Positions 38,441 to 48,104 are shown, numbered from the stretch's first letter. The stretch is 64,000 nt of DNA from Saccharolobus caldissimus (GCF_020886315.1 NZ_AP025226.1:1948001-2012000), one strand, 5' to 3'. Numbers and translations are program-made. Notes: generated by a model not told the origin, from the sequence alone.

Positions 38441-39418
38441 GTGACTAAATTAATAAGAATTAGTGAGCCCATTCCATTAATAGGACATATAGCTTTTGGA
38501 ATAATCGATAGGGGTACAAATTTACTCCAAATAAGACCTTTCAGTAATTGTCCAATGAGCTGTATTTTTTGTTCTGTAGATGCAGGTCCCAAATCTAAGC
38601 ATAGAAGAGTTGAATTCATAGTAGATAAGGACCACCTACTAAATTGGGCTTTCTACGTTATAAGTAAAAAAATTCACAAAGTCGGCATTCTAATTGATGG
38701 TGTTGGAGAACCGATCCTCCATCCAGATATTGATAAGATAATAAGTGGGTTAAAGAGTAATCAGAAAGTATTTGAAATAGCAATAGAAACACACGGTCTT
38801 CCACTTACTAAAGCAGTTATAAATAAACTTGCAAATGCCGGATTAGATAGAATAAATTTATCAGTAGATTCTCTAAATATAGAAAAGGCTAAGTGGTTAT
38901 CGGGGCATAATGGTTACGATGTAAATAAAGTGATCGACGCTGCAATTTACGCTAAGGAGAAAGGTATAGATATTTTATTAACACCAGTATGGCTACCTGG
39001 AATAAATGATAAAGACATGATAGATATAATAAAAATCGCTAAGGAACATGGGTTTAAATTAGGCATACAAAAGTACGTTGAACACCCTAAGGGTAGGAAA
39101 CTAAGTGTTAAGGAAGTGAGTTGGACTAAGTTTTATGAGTTCATAAATAGTTTAGAAAAAGTTACTGGTGTGAAACTTAGATTATCCCCAGAGGATTTTA
39201 TGATATATCCCGACGTTAGATTAGGTCCAGTAATTGAAGTAGGCGAGAAGGTTATCGGAAAGGTTATAGGAGAAGGTTGGATGTATAATGAGGTTTTGCT
39301 TACAGCAAAGAATAGGGTTATCACGTTAGTTGGTGTTGATAATATAGAGGAAGGTCTTGAAGTTAAAGTTAAAATCATTAGAAATAAAGACGAAATATAT
39401 TTAGCTAAGCTGGCGTAG
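38441..39418 (+). CDS. Radical SAM protein with C-terminal TRAM-like domain
   Basis: A 325-aa protein. The radical SAM cluster motif C-x3-C-x2-C is present as CPMSCIFC (about residues 34-41), with GVGEPILHPD (about 88-97) as the SAM-binding GGEP equivalent. The last 60 residues form a small beta barrel like a TRAM domain (GEKVIGKVIGEGW ... VKVKIIRNKDEIYLAKL), suggesting RNA binding and hence a possible RNA-modifying role. The start is a GTG. Its end overlaps the convergent methyltransferase gene by 14 bp. Confidence 0.82.
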   Translation: MTKLIRISEPIPLIGHIAFGIIDRGTNLLQIRPFSNCPMSCIFCSVDAGPKSKHRRVEFIVDKDHLLNWAFYVISKKIHKVGILIDGVGEPILHPDIDKIISGLKSNQKVFEIAIETHGLPLTKAVINKLANAGLDRINLSVDSLNIEKAKWLSGHNGYDVNKVIDAAIYAKEKGIDILLTPVWLPGINDKDMIDIIKIAKEHGFKLGIQKYVEHPKGRKLSVKEVSWTKFYEFINSLEKVTGVKLRLSPEDFMIYPDVRLGPVIEVGEKVIGKVIGEGWMYNEVLLTAKNRVITLVGVDNIEEGLEVKVKIIRNKDEIYLAKLA

Positions 39419-40136
39419 CTATTATTGTCATTTCTGGATCCATTATGCTAAACCTTTTCCAAGAGTAACCTGAAACTACCTCAATTGCCTTTAATCCAGC
39501 CTTTTTAAGTAATGTTAAAACTTCGTGAATACTGTATAGCCTCTGTGAATAATTGATTTCGCCTACTTCCTTATTATCCATGTAATATTTCCTATATACT
39601 TTAAGTCTTGAAGTCTCTGGTTCAAATTCGACTTTAGAGTATACTAAATACGGGGGAATGAAAGTATAATATTCGCTAGGCTTATTATATATAATATAGT
39701 CACGATTATCTAGATTAATTACAGCTAATTTTTTTGTACTTAATCTTATTGATTCAAGAATTTTTAAGTCATCTTCTTCAGAATAATATCCTAAACTATT
39801 ATATATATTTATAACTAAATCGTACTTTTCATTACCTATTATTTCATTTAATCTTCTCATATCACCTACTATAAATTTACCGTTTTGTATATTAGATTTA
39901 GCAATGTTTATCATCTTCTCTGAAATATCAATACCGGTCACATCATAACCTTTTTTAGCTAAAAAGTAAGATACTCTACCTATTCCACAAGGAACATCAA
40001 GTACCTTTTTATCTAGTTTATATTTATTTACAACCTCATCAATCCAATTAGCCCATTTCTCTCCCTCATCCCATACTTTTATCATCTCACGTACGTAGAA
40101 ATCCGATTCAAAGATTTTTATCCATTCATCACTCAT
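39405..40136 (-). CDS. SAM-dependent methyltransferase
   Basis: A 243-aa class I methyltransferase. Motif I is VLDVPCGIGRVS (about residues 44-55), VTGIDIS carries the acidic residue near 71, and YDLVINIYNSLGYY (about 104-117) is motif IV, as in small-molecule N- or C-methyltransferases of the Methyltransf_11/25 type. The substrate is unknown. It is convergent with the radical SAM gene. Confidence 0.8.
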   Translation of the reverse strand: MSDEWIKIFESDFYVREMIKVWDEGEKWANWIDEVVNKYKLDKKVLDVPCGIGRVSYFLAKKGYDVTGIDISEKMINIAKSNIQNGKFIVGDMRRLNEIIGNEKYDLVINIYNSLGYYSEEDDLKILESIRLSTKKLAVINLDNRDYIIYNKPSEYYTFIPPYLVYSKVEFEPETSRLKVYRKYYMDNKEVGEINYSQRLYSIHEVLTLLKKAGLKAIEVVSGYSWKRFSIMDPEMTIIATPA

Positions 40137-40170
40137 AGGTTTTATAAAGTTAAAAGAGAGTTATTAATGT

Positions 40171-40725
40171 ATGGTTTATCATATCACCCTATTTTTATTG
40201 TTACTATTTTTAATAGCCCCCTTATCACCTCACGAGAGTTTCACTTATAGTGTTGAAATAATTCATAATAATGTTTTGTATCTTTATACATATAATTACA
40301 CTATAATTTCACTATCGCCATTAGTTTATAATTTCAGTATTTTAAACTCAAATGGTAGTATATTGTACAATAAGGTCTATACAACATATAATTACACCCT
40401 ATTTCCCCCTATTTTTGTGATAAATGGTAGTGAAATTCATAATTTAACTCTTATTTCGACTAAAATACAAAATAACATAAATATTTCACTATATGTTGGA
40501 TATATAAGTATATGTGGTGAGGAAATGCAGATAAACTTAATCTATCATAACAATATACTTTATCAAGCCAATGGAACGAGTAAAAATGTAGACATAAACG
40601 TGATTTTAATTAATAATCAGAGTTCCAGTGAAAATGTAACATTATTTAGTTATTTACCTTTAATAATATTAGCAATTGTAATAGTGATTGCAATAATTGT
40701 ACTAATTAAAATAGGTAAAATTTAG
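40171..40725 (+). CDS. Secreted membrane-anchored protein, unknown
   Basis: A 184-aa protein with an N-terminal signal-like hydrophobic segment (about residues 5-18), a beta-rich ectodomain with many N-X-S/T sequons, and a C-terminal membrane helix (about 158-180) ending in Lys-Ile-Gly-Lys-Ile. It is probably displayed on the cell surface. No family is recognised. Its stop overlaps the 3' end of the LysO-like gene by 4 bp, tail to tail. Confidence 0.65.
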   Translation: MVYHITLFLLLLFLIAPLSPHESFTYSVEIIHNNVLYLYTYNYTIISLSPLVYNFSILNSNGSILYNKVYTTYNYTLFPPIFVINGSEIHNLTLISTKIQNNINISLYVGYISICGEEMQINLIYHNNILYQANGTSKNVDINVILINNQSSSENVTLFSYLPLIILAIVIVIAIIVLIKIGKI

Positions 40726-41615
40726 ATAATTAGAGGTAAAATAATTGGTATTACTAGCGTTAATATTACTCCACTTACCATAGCTGATAGAGCATACTCC
40801 TTTCCTAAAGTCTCAACGTAAAGTGGAAGTGTAGTATCCATTGCAGTAGCACCTCCTACCGCAATTGCTGATCTTGGCTCAAATTTTAACTTTAGTAATA
40901 CTGGTATTAAGACATAAGTTAATTGCTCTCTCAAAAAATTTATTAAAAATGCTAGGGTACCTAAATAAGGATTAGTAGTAACTGCAACTAAAGGGCCTAC
41001 GTAGCTATACCATCCACTTGCCAAAGTTATTGCTAATGCTATTGGTAAATTCGCTACATGTGTAACGAAAATAATTAATGCAACTATGATATCTCCTATA
41101 ATAGTTATTAATATCGAAAGTAGAGCATTTCTGCTGCTATTTAGGATTAACCTTAAGTTAAATTCCTTACCCATGATGTATCCCAGTATTGAGGCTAAAA
41201 TGTATAACTCGTAATCAATAAGATTTACAAGAAATTGAGTATTAAAGCGGATTAACGCTCCTAATACCCATCCAAGGACGAACGGACTCATATACTTTAT
41301 TATACTCTTATTATTATTTTCGATTTTCAAAGTTATTTTATTTCCAATTATATCTTTTATTGAATAATAGAAATCTAGTAATATTCCAGAAAAATATGTT
41401 ATAAATATCGATAATAATGAGAGAATTATAGAACTTAATATCAAGGTGTAAATTTCTTTGCCTAATATTTCCTCACCAGCCCAGTATGATATGGAGAATA
41501 TTAATAAAAGCACTATTGCATCTACGAACTTCTCTACGATTTTTACATATTTAATTTTTCCAACTATCAAAAATAATATGTATAGTACTATAAAAAGTAT
41601 AGATTCGAAGTTCAA
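40722..41615 (-). CDS. LysO-family (DUF340) membrane exporter
   Basis: A 297-aa protein with about eight predicted helices. The C-terminal half holds the LysO/DUF340 hallmark GGATAMDTTLPLYVETLG (about residues 254-271) and an earlier LASGWYSYVGPLV region (about 198-210). Bacterial LysO exports lysine; the archaeal substrate is not known. An ArsR-like regulator gene sits 11 bp upstream in the same direction and probably controls it. Confidence 0.82.
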   Translation of the reverse strand: MNFESILFIVLYILFLIVGKIKYVKIVEKFVDAIVLLLIFSISYWAGEEILGKEIYTLILSSIILSLLSIFITYFSGILLDFYYSIKDIIGNKITLKIENNNKSIIKYMSPFVLGWVLGALIRFNTQFLVNLIDYELYILASILGYIMGKEFNLRLILNSSRNALLSILITIIGDIIVALIIFVTHVANLPIALAITLASGWYSYVGPLVAVTTNPYLGTLAFLINFLREQLTYVLIPVLLKLKFEPRSAIAVGGATAMDTTLPLYVETLGKEYALSAMVSGVILTLVIPIILPLII

Positions 41616-41626
41616 CTCGTTTCTTA

Positions 41627-41893
41627 TTAACTTCTCTTATCCTCCTCTATATATTTTTTAAGGAGTTCATAGTTTTTGGTTACAATATATACCGATTTAG
41701 TACCTTTTTTACTTTTAGTTATTAATCCGAATTTCTCTAATATTTCTATATGATATTTTATGGTAGAATAATTGAATCCTAATCTTTTAGATAATTCATA
41801 TGCACTTTGTGGTTTTTTTCTCAATTCATCTAATATCTTTTTTCTCGTATCCCATCCTTTATTTTGGAAGACCTCATCTATTCTTAATAGCAT
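41627..41893 (-). CDS. ArsR-like winged-helix transcriptional regulator
   Basis: An 88-aa DNA-binding protein with a winged helix-turn-helix: KPQSAYELSKRLGFNYSTIKYHIEILEKFGLI (about residues 27-58) is the HTH, followed by the wing. It has no cysteine or histidine set for metal sensing and no effector domain. It is first in a two-gene operon with the LysO-family exporter. Confidence 0.82.
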   Translation of the reverse strand: MLLRIDEVFQNKGWDTRKKILDELRKKPQSAYELSKRLGFNYSTIKYHIEILEKFGLITKSKKGTKSVYIVTKNYELLKKYIEEDKRS

Positions 41894-42103
41894 ATGTTAA
41901 ATTTTGTAAGGTGTGATAAAACCCTAAGCCTTAGAACAGGTGTTCTAATCTCTTTTTTCAGTTGATAAAATGAATTTCACTACAAGAACAAGTAGTGGAA
42001 TTACAAATAATTGTGATAAAGTGAAAGAAAATAAAAGATTAATTATTATAAGGAACTTCTCTAAACTGTTCATATGTAAAAGAATGAAAATGAGTTTATA
42101 AAT

Positions 42104-42388
42104 TTAAAATTTAAAGCTTAGATATCTAGTAATACTTCTGAAAAATAAGAATATTAGTAATAATAATACAGCAATTGTTCCAAATGCGTAGAATTCATTG
42201 TGCAATCCTAATAAAAATAGAATTAATAATGGCACTGGAATAAATATTCTTGCAAAAGGATAGCCTTCTATGAAAGCTCCAGCTATTGCAGCGGGTATTA
42301 AGGCTATAGGGTAAAATATTGCAACGATCAATAAAATTATAATTAAAATTAACAATAGGACATTAAGGTTAAATCTTTGAGAAATCAT
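42104..42388 (-). CDS. Small membrane protein, unknown
   Basis: A 94-aa protein with about three membrane helices and a basic C-terminus (FRSITRYLSFKF). No family is recognised. It is 34 bp downstream of the nitrilase gene on the same strand and could be the last gene of the NAD-synthetase operon. Confidence 0.6.
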   Translation of the reverse strand: MISQRFNLNVLLLILIIILLIVAIFYPIALIPAAIAGAFIEGYPFARIFIPVPLLILFLLGLHNEFYAFGTIAVLLLLIFLFFRSITRYLSFKF

Positions 42389-42422
42389 ACTAATTATTTA
42401 TTAGCTAATAAGCATTTAAAAG

Positions 42423-43235
42423 TTATAGTTTATCTAGAATTGAATGAAATTCTCTAATGTGGTCTCTATAACTACTAAAGAATCTAGACCTAATAATCTC
42501 GTTTTCAGTAATCTCAAACACTCCCCTATCCTCGTAAAATAATCTTAACTTTATCTTAACTTCTCCTAGAGGAGAAACCACTCTTGATCCTCCCCAAAAA
42601 TACTCCTCTTCTTGACTCCCTACTACATTAACGAAAACTGTCCATACTGTATTCATTAATGAATGAGCCTTTAATAACGACTCCCAATTATCTTCTATAG
42701 CTAATTTATCACTTAGTTTCCTCATTGGTGATGCGGAAGGAATGAAAATTACATCAGCTCCCATTAATGATAAAGCCTCTATGGGCTCTGGATGCCAAGC
42801 ATCCTCACAAATTATTACGCCAAATTTAAATCCATTATACTCAAATATTTTTAAATCAGACAAAGGATCTGCTCTTTGAAAATATCTTCTTTCCTCAAAT
42901 AGTCCATATGTAGGAAGATAGAATTTATAGACATAATTCAGCTTACCATTTATTATCACTGCAGCAGAATTTCTTAGAATTCCCCTTCTAATCTCCTTTA
43001 TAGTCCCGAATATGGCACATTTCTTTACTCTTTCAGCTAATTTTTCAGTTGCTTTTTCGGCATCCTTATATACCTCATATGTCAGATCTTTTAATATATA
43101 TCCAGTTAAAGAGAGTTCTGGAAAAACAACGCAGTCTGCGCTACTGCTTTCTATTATTTCTAAATGTTTTTCGTAATTTTTTTGAATGTCACCTAAATAA
43201 GATCTAATTTGTGCCAATTCAACTTTTAAGCCCAT
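42423..43235 (-). CDS. Nitrilase-superfamily amidohydrolase, likely glutaminase partner of NAD synthetase
   Basis: A 270-aa carbon-nitrogen hydrolase with the catalytic triad visible: Glu in VFPELSLTGY, Lys in YKFYLPTYG and Cys in IICEDAWHPE. It overlaps the 3' end of the NadE-like gene by 10 bp. In bacteria the glutaminase is fused to NadE, so this looks like the split form: the nitrilase releases ammonia from glutamine and NadE uses it. I chose ATG 43235 (MGLKVELAQIRSYLGD) as the family-like start; ATG 43253 would add six residues. Confidence 0.83.
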   Translation of the reverse strand: MGLKVELAQIRSYLGDIQKNYEKHLEIIESSSADCVVFPELSLTGYILKDLTYEVYKDAEKATEKLAERVKKCAIFGTIKEIRRGILRNSAAVIINGKLNYVYKFYLPTYGLFEERRYFQRADPLSDLKIFEYNGFKFGVIICEDAWHPEPIEALSLMGADVIFIPSASPMRKLSDKLAIEDNWESLLKAHSLMNTVWTVFVNVVGSQEEEYFWGGSRVVSPLGEVKIKLRLFYEDRGVFEITENEIIRSRFFSSYRDHIREFHSILDKL

Positions 43236-44068
43236 CTTCTCGGAAACCTCCAATCAGAGTTTATTGCCCTGCCACTTAATCTAAATATCTCGGGAGGTAA
43301 TCTCTTATGCTGAGACGTCTTAACTAATCTATCTACTCTTTTAATTACATCCAGAGGCAATCCTAACATTTCCGATATTTCGTTCTCACTCCTCATTTCA
43401 TCAAACCTTAAATAGAGTATTGAATCTATAGTTTCGTAATCAATACCTAATTCCCCTTCCGCAGTTTGTCCCTCCCATAGTGCGGGTGAACTCGGTTTTG
43501 TTACTATTCTTTCCGGTAATCCTAAACATTTACCTAACATTCTGACTTGAGTTTTATATAAATCACCTATTGGTAGGACATCAACTCCTCCATCTCCATA
43601 TTTTGTAAAGTAGCCCAATAATAATTCACTTTTATCCCCAGTTCCTACAACTAGGTAGTTCAATTTCTGCGCGTAAGCGTATAGTAATATCATTCTAGTT
43701 CTAGCCTTAATATTTCCTAATATCAGTTTATCATTGGTTTCTACATTGTCACCAAATAATTTTACTATCTCATCAATATTGATTAATTTATACTTATTCT
43801 CCGCTTTTAACATCTTTACAATCGTGAAGGAATCCTCTAAGTCAACTTTAGGAGTAGAGGAAGAGGGCATTAACAATATGAAGAAGTTATCCGTTGCCTT
43901 AGCTAATAAGGTTGCAGTTACAGCTGAATCTATTCCTCCACTTACTCCTACAATTCCCCCGTCTTTTCTACTGAACTCTAAGTACTCCCTTAGCCTCTCT
44001 ATTATGTAATCAGTTACTGCTTTGCAGTCTATGGTTAACGATTTTTTTATATAATCTGGCATTACCAT
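43226..44068 (-). CDS. nadE: NAD+ synthetase
   Basis: A 280-aa PP-loop ATPase of the NadE family. The ATP-binding motif is GVSGGIDSAVTATLLAK (about residues 41-57), and LVVGTGDKSELLLGYFTKYGDGG (about 139-161) is the strongly conserved NaAD/ammonia site. It makes NAD from deamido-NAD, ATP and ammonia in the cytoplasm. It lies upstream of, and overlaps, the nitrilase gene that may supply ammonia. ATG 44068 is used; ATG 44062 is two codons downstream. Confidence 0.92.
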   Translation of the reverse strand: MVMPDYIKKSLTIDCKAVTDYIIERLREYLEFSRKDGGIVGVSGGIDSAVTATLLAKATDNFFILLMPSSSTPKVDLEDSFTIVKMLKAENKYKLINIDEIVKLFGDNVETNDKLILGNIKARTRMILLYAYAQKLNYLVVGTGDKSELLLGYFTKYGDGGVDVLPIGDLYKTQVRMLGKCLGLPERIVTKPSSPALWEGQTAEGELGIDYETIDSILYLRFDEMRSENEISEMLGLPLDVIKRVDRLVKTSQHKRLPPEIFRLSGRAINSDWRFPRRWA

Positions 44069-44154
44069 ACAAGTTAATTATTCTAACGATTACTTTTATA
44101 TGTATATTGTAAATGATATAGAATAAATAAAAATGTAAAATCTGATAGAATCTA

Positions 44155-44673
44155 CTAATTTTTTAAAGAATTTAAAATGAAGTTAAGAATTTCATATTTT
44201 ATTTCATTTCTGTTTTCTAATGTTACAATATAAATTTTATCTCCTTGAACCCTCTGCTTTCTATGAACTACTGCTATTACTGGTTTCCTCCCATTTAATG
44301 TACTTTCAATGAACTTTCTTACCGGCTCTACCGATAACTCCATTGGTCCTATTTCATCTATTGCTATTATATCAGCGGAAGTAGTGTTTGAGAGAGTTAT
44401 ATTAATTATTCTATTTGCGTTCTCTTCCATTACAGTATACCTTCCTATTTTCACTCTTCCGGGCACATTTTCCTTTGCTAGCCAATCCCTTTCCCCAGTA
44501 GCTATGTCCACTATCTGAAATCCCACTCTCCTTCCTCCTTCTCTTATCTCGGGGCAATAAAATCCCGATATTTTGTAATTTCTTTTTCTTAACTCGTTAA
44601 CGATAAAAGAGAAGATTGTAGTCTTACCTACTCCCGGATTGCCTGTTATGAATACTCTTAATGGCTTATTCAT
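44155..44673 (-). CDS. THEP1-family nucleoside-triphosphatase
   Basis: A 172-aa P-loop NTPase. Walker A is GNPGVGKTT (about residues 11-19), Walker B is IIAIDEIGPMELS (about 102-114), and the GFYCPEIREGGRRVGFQIVD segment is typical of the THEP1 (NTPase, UPF0334-like) family. Relatives hydrolyse ATP and GTP slowly; the biological role is unknown. It is a single gene, 86 bp from the nadE start and in the same direction. Confidence 0.85.
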   Translation of the reverse strand: MNKPLRVFITGNPGVGKTTIFSFIVNELRKRNYKISGFYCPEIREGGRRVGFQIVDIATGERDWLAKENVPGRVKIGRYTVMEENANRIINITLSNTTSADIIAIDEIGPMELSVEPVRKFIESTLNGRKPVIAVVHRKQRVQGDKIYIVTLENRNEIKYEILNFILNSLKN

Positions 44674-45120
44674 TGGTTATATATTAATATTAAAAAATTT
44701 AAATCGCCAATTCACAGTGTGGTATAATAAGAAGTTCTCTATATTGAGTATAACCTAATTTAGCTCCCTCAAACGCCTTATTGCATTTAAGACGAATTTG
44801 TAACTAAATGACGGCACTTTCAAAGTAACAATAATTTTGTTAATTCATTATAAATTATATAAATTATAAATTTGTTTTTAACTCAGCGTAGATTTGATTT
44901 GCTAGAAAAAGGATATTATAATTTCCTCTAATTTTTACTAAATATTTACATGTAAATAAAAGAGGATTTAGGGAAGTTTAAAACTAAGTTTTAAATGAAT
45001 TAAATTGACATTCAAACAGCATCAGAATGAAGTAAAGATTAATGCCGAGATTGGAAAAGGTTTTTCTACCATAATCCTAATAAAAGTATCTATAATAACA
45101 ACTTTAAGCAGGATGGGATA
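44674..45120. other. Intergenic region with a possible gene fragment
   Basis: This 447-bp divergent spacer has, on its left part (about 44702-44815) on the minus strand, an open stretch reading KCNKAFEGAKLGYTQYRELL then a short tail to a stop, without a start codon. It may be the remains of a small gene. The rest is AT-rich; no RNA gene is seen. Confidence 0.4.
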
Positions 45121-46299
45121 GTGGGCCTATTAGAAGTTTATTCAAACCCCGAGAGACCAGAAGTATTATGCTCTCTAGTTGACGATAAGGGTAATAAAAA
45201 GGAGATAATGTTAATAAAACTACAAGACAACGGAGTTCATATATATAAAACTGAGGAGCACTACATATTGCCCCCAGTACCTCAAATTGAATCGTTAATA
45301 AAAGACGTAATAGAGGAAGTAGCGGAGGAATTAAAGGTAGATTCTGTAGTATATAACTATGGAAATATTGATACGAACTCTCAAACGTTAATATTAAGTA
45401 AGGAGTGGTTTGATGTAGAGAGGTTAGCATTGGCTTCATCTAAACATGTAACACTATCCAGTGATATTGACGCTAAGGTTATAGTTGGGGTTGTCAAATT
45501 TTCTAATACAGCTTATGCAGCCACAGTATTGAGAAAAGAGGACTCCTTTCCGATTCTTCAAGTATTTATGGACACTTCCTTCAATCCACCATTAATAAAG
45601 ATATATAATGAATTGGGTCAAGTTATAGAATCAAGAAGAGAAAATATAGATAATTTTGAGGAATATGTTAAGTCTTTAATTAACGAGGAAGAATATACGT
45701 TAATTTATAGGGAGTTCATAGAATATAACCCTCTGCCGGCAGAGAATTCAACCTCAGATGGAAAGAAAATATATGCTGGATGTATATTTAAATACATTAT
45801 AGGTTTCACAGAGAAAAAACCGGTATTAATTAGAAAAAGGAAGTTGATTAGATTACTTAGGGCTATACTATATTTAGATAGGATATCTGGAGGAGTTGGT
45901 GTAGATATAATAATTGGTAATCCTTCTACTATTTCGGATTTGCCTCAAAGTATAAATAAATTGAAAAATAAAGTAGAGAAATTATTAGGTAAAAAATTTG
46001 AGATAAATAATATATATTATTATGGGGCTAACTTAGATTTAATAAAAGAATTAAACTTAAATTCAAAGGATGTTTTGCGTGTAATTCCTATAGTCTTTGT
46101 TATTTTAGCTGACTCTAAAAAGAAATTTGAAGAATATGTGGAGAGAATAATAAGTGGTCCTACAGTAGACGGATTAGAGTTATTAGACGAGTACATTAGG
46201 CAGAATTTGTCTAACTCCTATATAGCTTATTTGGCAAATTTGGAAGAAGTCTTAATATTGTACAGTGATATTATTCAAGACTTAGATAACAATGAGTGA
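45121..46299 (+). CDS. Conserved protein of unknown function
   Basis: A 392-aa soluble alpha/beta protein starting at GTG, with no signal peptide, membrane helix or motif that I recognise. A charged central part (KKPVLIRKRKLIRLLRAIL, about residues 234-252) precedes a GGVGVDIIIGNPS strand-loop. It overlaps the chlorite-dismutase-like gene by 8 bp, so the two are translated together and probably act together. Confidence 0.65.
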   Translation: MGLLEVYSNPERPEVLCSLVDDKGNKKEIMLIKLQDNGVHIYKTEEHYILPPVPQIESLIKDVIEEVAEELKVDSVVYNYGNIDTNSQTLILSKEWFDVERLALASSKHVTLSSDIDAKVIVGVVKFSNTAYAATVLRKEDSFPILQVFMDTSFNPPLIKIYNELGQVIESRRENIDNFEEYVKSLINEEEYTLIYREFIEYNPLPAENSTSDGKKIYAGCIFKYIIGFTEKKPVLIRKRKLIRLLRAILYLDRISGGVGVDIIIGNPSTISDLPQSINKLKNKVEKLLGKKFEINNIYYYGANLDLIKELNLNSKDVLRVIPIVFVILADSKKKFEEYVERIISGPTVDGLELLDEYIRQNLSNSYIAYLANLEEVLILYSDIIQDLDNNE

Positions 46300-46969
46300 A
46301 AACAACAAAAAAATAGCCTACATGTATATTTCCTCTATAAAACTATCTAGTAAGTGGTGGAGTTTATCAAAAGAGGAAAGGAGGAAGATCATAGGTAATA
46401 TTGAATCTTTAGAGTCGAATTTTAAGAACTCCTTAATATCCCTTAAGAGATACATATCTTTAAGGTATGACAGTGATATAATATATTGGATAAGTTCCCT
46501 TGAGACGTCAAGAATAATCGATTTTAAGTACACCTTACTTTCTATACTTCGTGACTTAGGTGAGGAGTCATTCTCTATGTTCTCAATATATAAACCTTCC
46601 CCATATACTAAGGGAAACTTCGATATTAAATCCGTTCTTAACCTCGAACCTTTAAGGTATTTTATAGCTTATCCGATGAAAAAGAATGTAGAATGGTACC
46701 TTTTACCATTTGAGGAAAGAGAAAAGATCATGAAAGAGCACATAGAAATAGCTAAAAACCATCCTAAAAATAAGGGGATAAGGTCGTATACAACTTACTC
46801 TTTCGGAATAGGCGATTTCGAATTTGTAGTGATCTACGAGGCACCTTCAATTGAGGATTGGGTGGAAGTCGTTGAAGCGTTAAGAGGAGCTAAGGCTAGG
46901 AAATGGGTTACCAAAGAAGAACCCATATTAGTAGGGGAACTTAAAGGTTTAGACGTGTTTTTAACATAA
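46292..46969 (+). CDS. Chlorite-dismutase-family haem-binding protein
   Basis: A 225-aa protein of the Cld/HemQ superfamily. The second half holds the signature YPMKKNVEWYLLPFEEREKIMKEH, with His150 as the likely proximal haem ligand, then TTYSFGIGDFEFVVIYE and EALRGAKARKW. In Gram-positive bacteria HemQ decarboxylates coprohaem; archaeal members have no agreed role and true chlorite dismutase activity is unlikely. It is coupled to the unknown 392-aa gene upstream and overlaps the convergent Nudix gene by 29 bp. Confidence 0.85.
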   Translation: MSENNKKIAYMYISSIKLSSKWWSLSKEERRKIIGNIESLESNFKNSLISLKRYISLRYDSDIIYWISSLETSRIIDFKYTLLSILRDLGEESFSMFSIYKPSPYTKGNFDIKSVLNLEPLRYFIAYPMKKNVEWYLLPFEEREKIMKEHIEIAKNHPKNKGIRSYTTYSFGIGDFEFVVIYEAPSIEDWVEVVEALRGAKARKWVTKEEPILVGELKGLDVFLT

Positions 46970-47447
46970 GGATACCTATTATTGTTTTAGCATCTTCTAT
47001 TTTCCTTTCGTTAATCATCTTTAATGCGTCATTAACACTTACCTCTATTGGTTCTATTATCTCATACGGTTCTGGTTTAGCTCCAACATATTTAAGTCCC
47101 TCAGCTAAATAAACCCTCATGAACTCGTTAGTTATTCCTGGAGATGCGTAGAAACCTATTATTTCCGTCAACTTTTCAGCCTCATAACCTATTTCCTCTA
47201 TTAACTCTCTTCTCGCTGCTTCCACCGGATCTTCTCCCTCCTCTAAAGTTCCAGCTGGTAATTCATAGATCCACTTACCTATAACCGGTCTGAATTGCCT
47301 TATTAATATTATCTTATCGTTGCTAATTCTAGGTATTATTACTACTGAACCTCTATGTTTTATATACTCTAATTCCCTCTCATAACCATTGGGGAGCTTT
47401 ATCTTTTCTATATGTACTTCGAATTTTTTACCACTAAAAATTTTCAT
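46941..47447 (-). CDS. Nudix hydrolase, ADP-ribose pyrophosphatase-like
   Basis: A 168-aa Nudix protein. The box GTLEEGEDPVEAARRELIEEIGY fits G-x5-E-x7-R-E-x2-E-E-x-G, giving the metal site. FYASPGITNEFMRVYLAE after the box is typical of ADP-ribose pyrophosphatases. It splits ADP-ribose to AMP and ribose-5-phosphate. It overlaps the upstream VTT-domain gene by 4 bp. Confidence 0.88.
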   Translation of the reverse strand: MKIFSGKKFEVHIEKIKLPNGYERELEYIKHRGSVVIIPRISNDKIILIRQFRPVIGKWIYELPAGTLEEGEDPVEAARRELIEEIGYEAEKLTEIIGFYASPGITNEFMRVYLAEGLKYVGAKPEPYEIIEPIEVSVNDALKMINERKIEDAKTIIGILMLKTRLNL

Positions 47448-48070
47448 ATATTAATCTTTAGTTTTTCCCTTAAGAACTCTTCTCCTTTTTTGACAATTTC
47501 TTCCCAGTCTATTTTAAATAATACAACTCCTACTATACTAAATACTATAACGGAAATAATGGATAGTTCAAACGCATTTAAACCTAAAAGTGATGAGATT
47601 AACTTTATTCCAGCAATTTCTATGCTAATCTCTATACCGCTTTTTAATATCTTCCCTGCCATTGAAATTAAAATTAGCCTTATTACATTTAATTTAGCTA
47701 TTCCTGCTGCGAGAAAAATGTAATCATCTAAAGGTAAGAAGGGAAATATTGAAAGTATAAATAAAGTTAAGTAAAATCCCAAACTTTTACTAATTCTTTG
47801 TAGAAATTGGATATTTCTATTATTTTTTAGAGGTTTTCTTATTGCAATTCCTAATCCATACATTACTATTTTAGATAATGAAGCTCCTAAACCACTTACT
47901 AATATCGCTAAGAATAATGATAATGGATTAACCCCGTATCTTAGCAAAATTGAGGCTGTAATGAGTGTATAAGGAGCGCCGAAGAATGGTGTAGCGTTAG
48001 TAACGAACGAAATAACGAATATTACTATTAACGCTTGGATTGGTATCATTATCAATACTAACCGTAACAT
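47444..48070 (-). CDS. DedA/VTT-domain membrane protein
   Basis: A 208-aa membrane protein with about five helices. The segment FLTLFILSIFPFLPLDDYIFLAAGIAKL resembles the core of the VTT (SNARE-associated, DedA-like) domain. DedA relatives act as lipid flippases or ion-coupled transporters. It is first in a two-gene operon with the Nudix hydrolase (4-bp overlap); no common pathway is evident. Confidence 0.72.
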   Translation of the reverse strand: MLRLVLIMIPIQALIVIFVISFVTNATPFFGAPYTLITASILLRYGVNPLSLFLAILVSGLGASLSKIVMYGLGIAIRKPLKNNRNIQFLQRISKSLGFYLTLFILSIFPFLPLDDYIFLAAGIAKLNVIRLILISMAGKILKSGIEISIEIAGIKLISSLLGLNAFELSIISVIVFSIVGVVLFKIDWEEIVKKGEEFLREKLKINI

Positions 48071-48104
48071 GACTTTTAAGTGTTGTGATGAGAAGTATGT
48101 AGTT

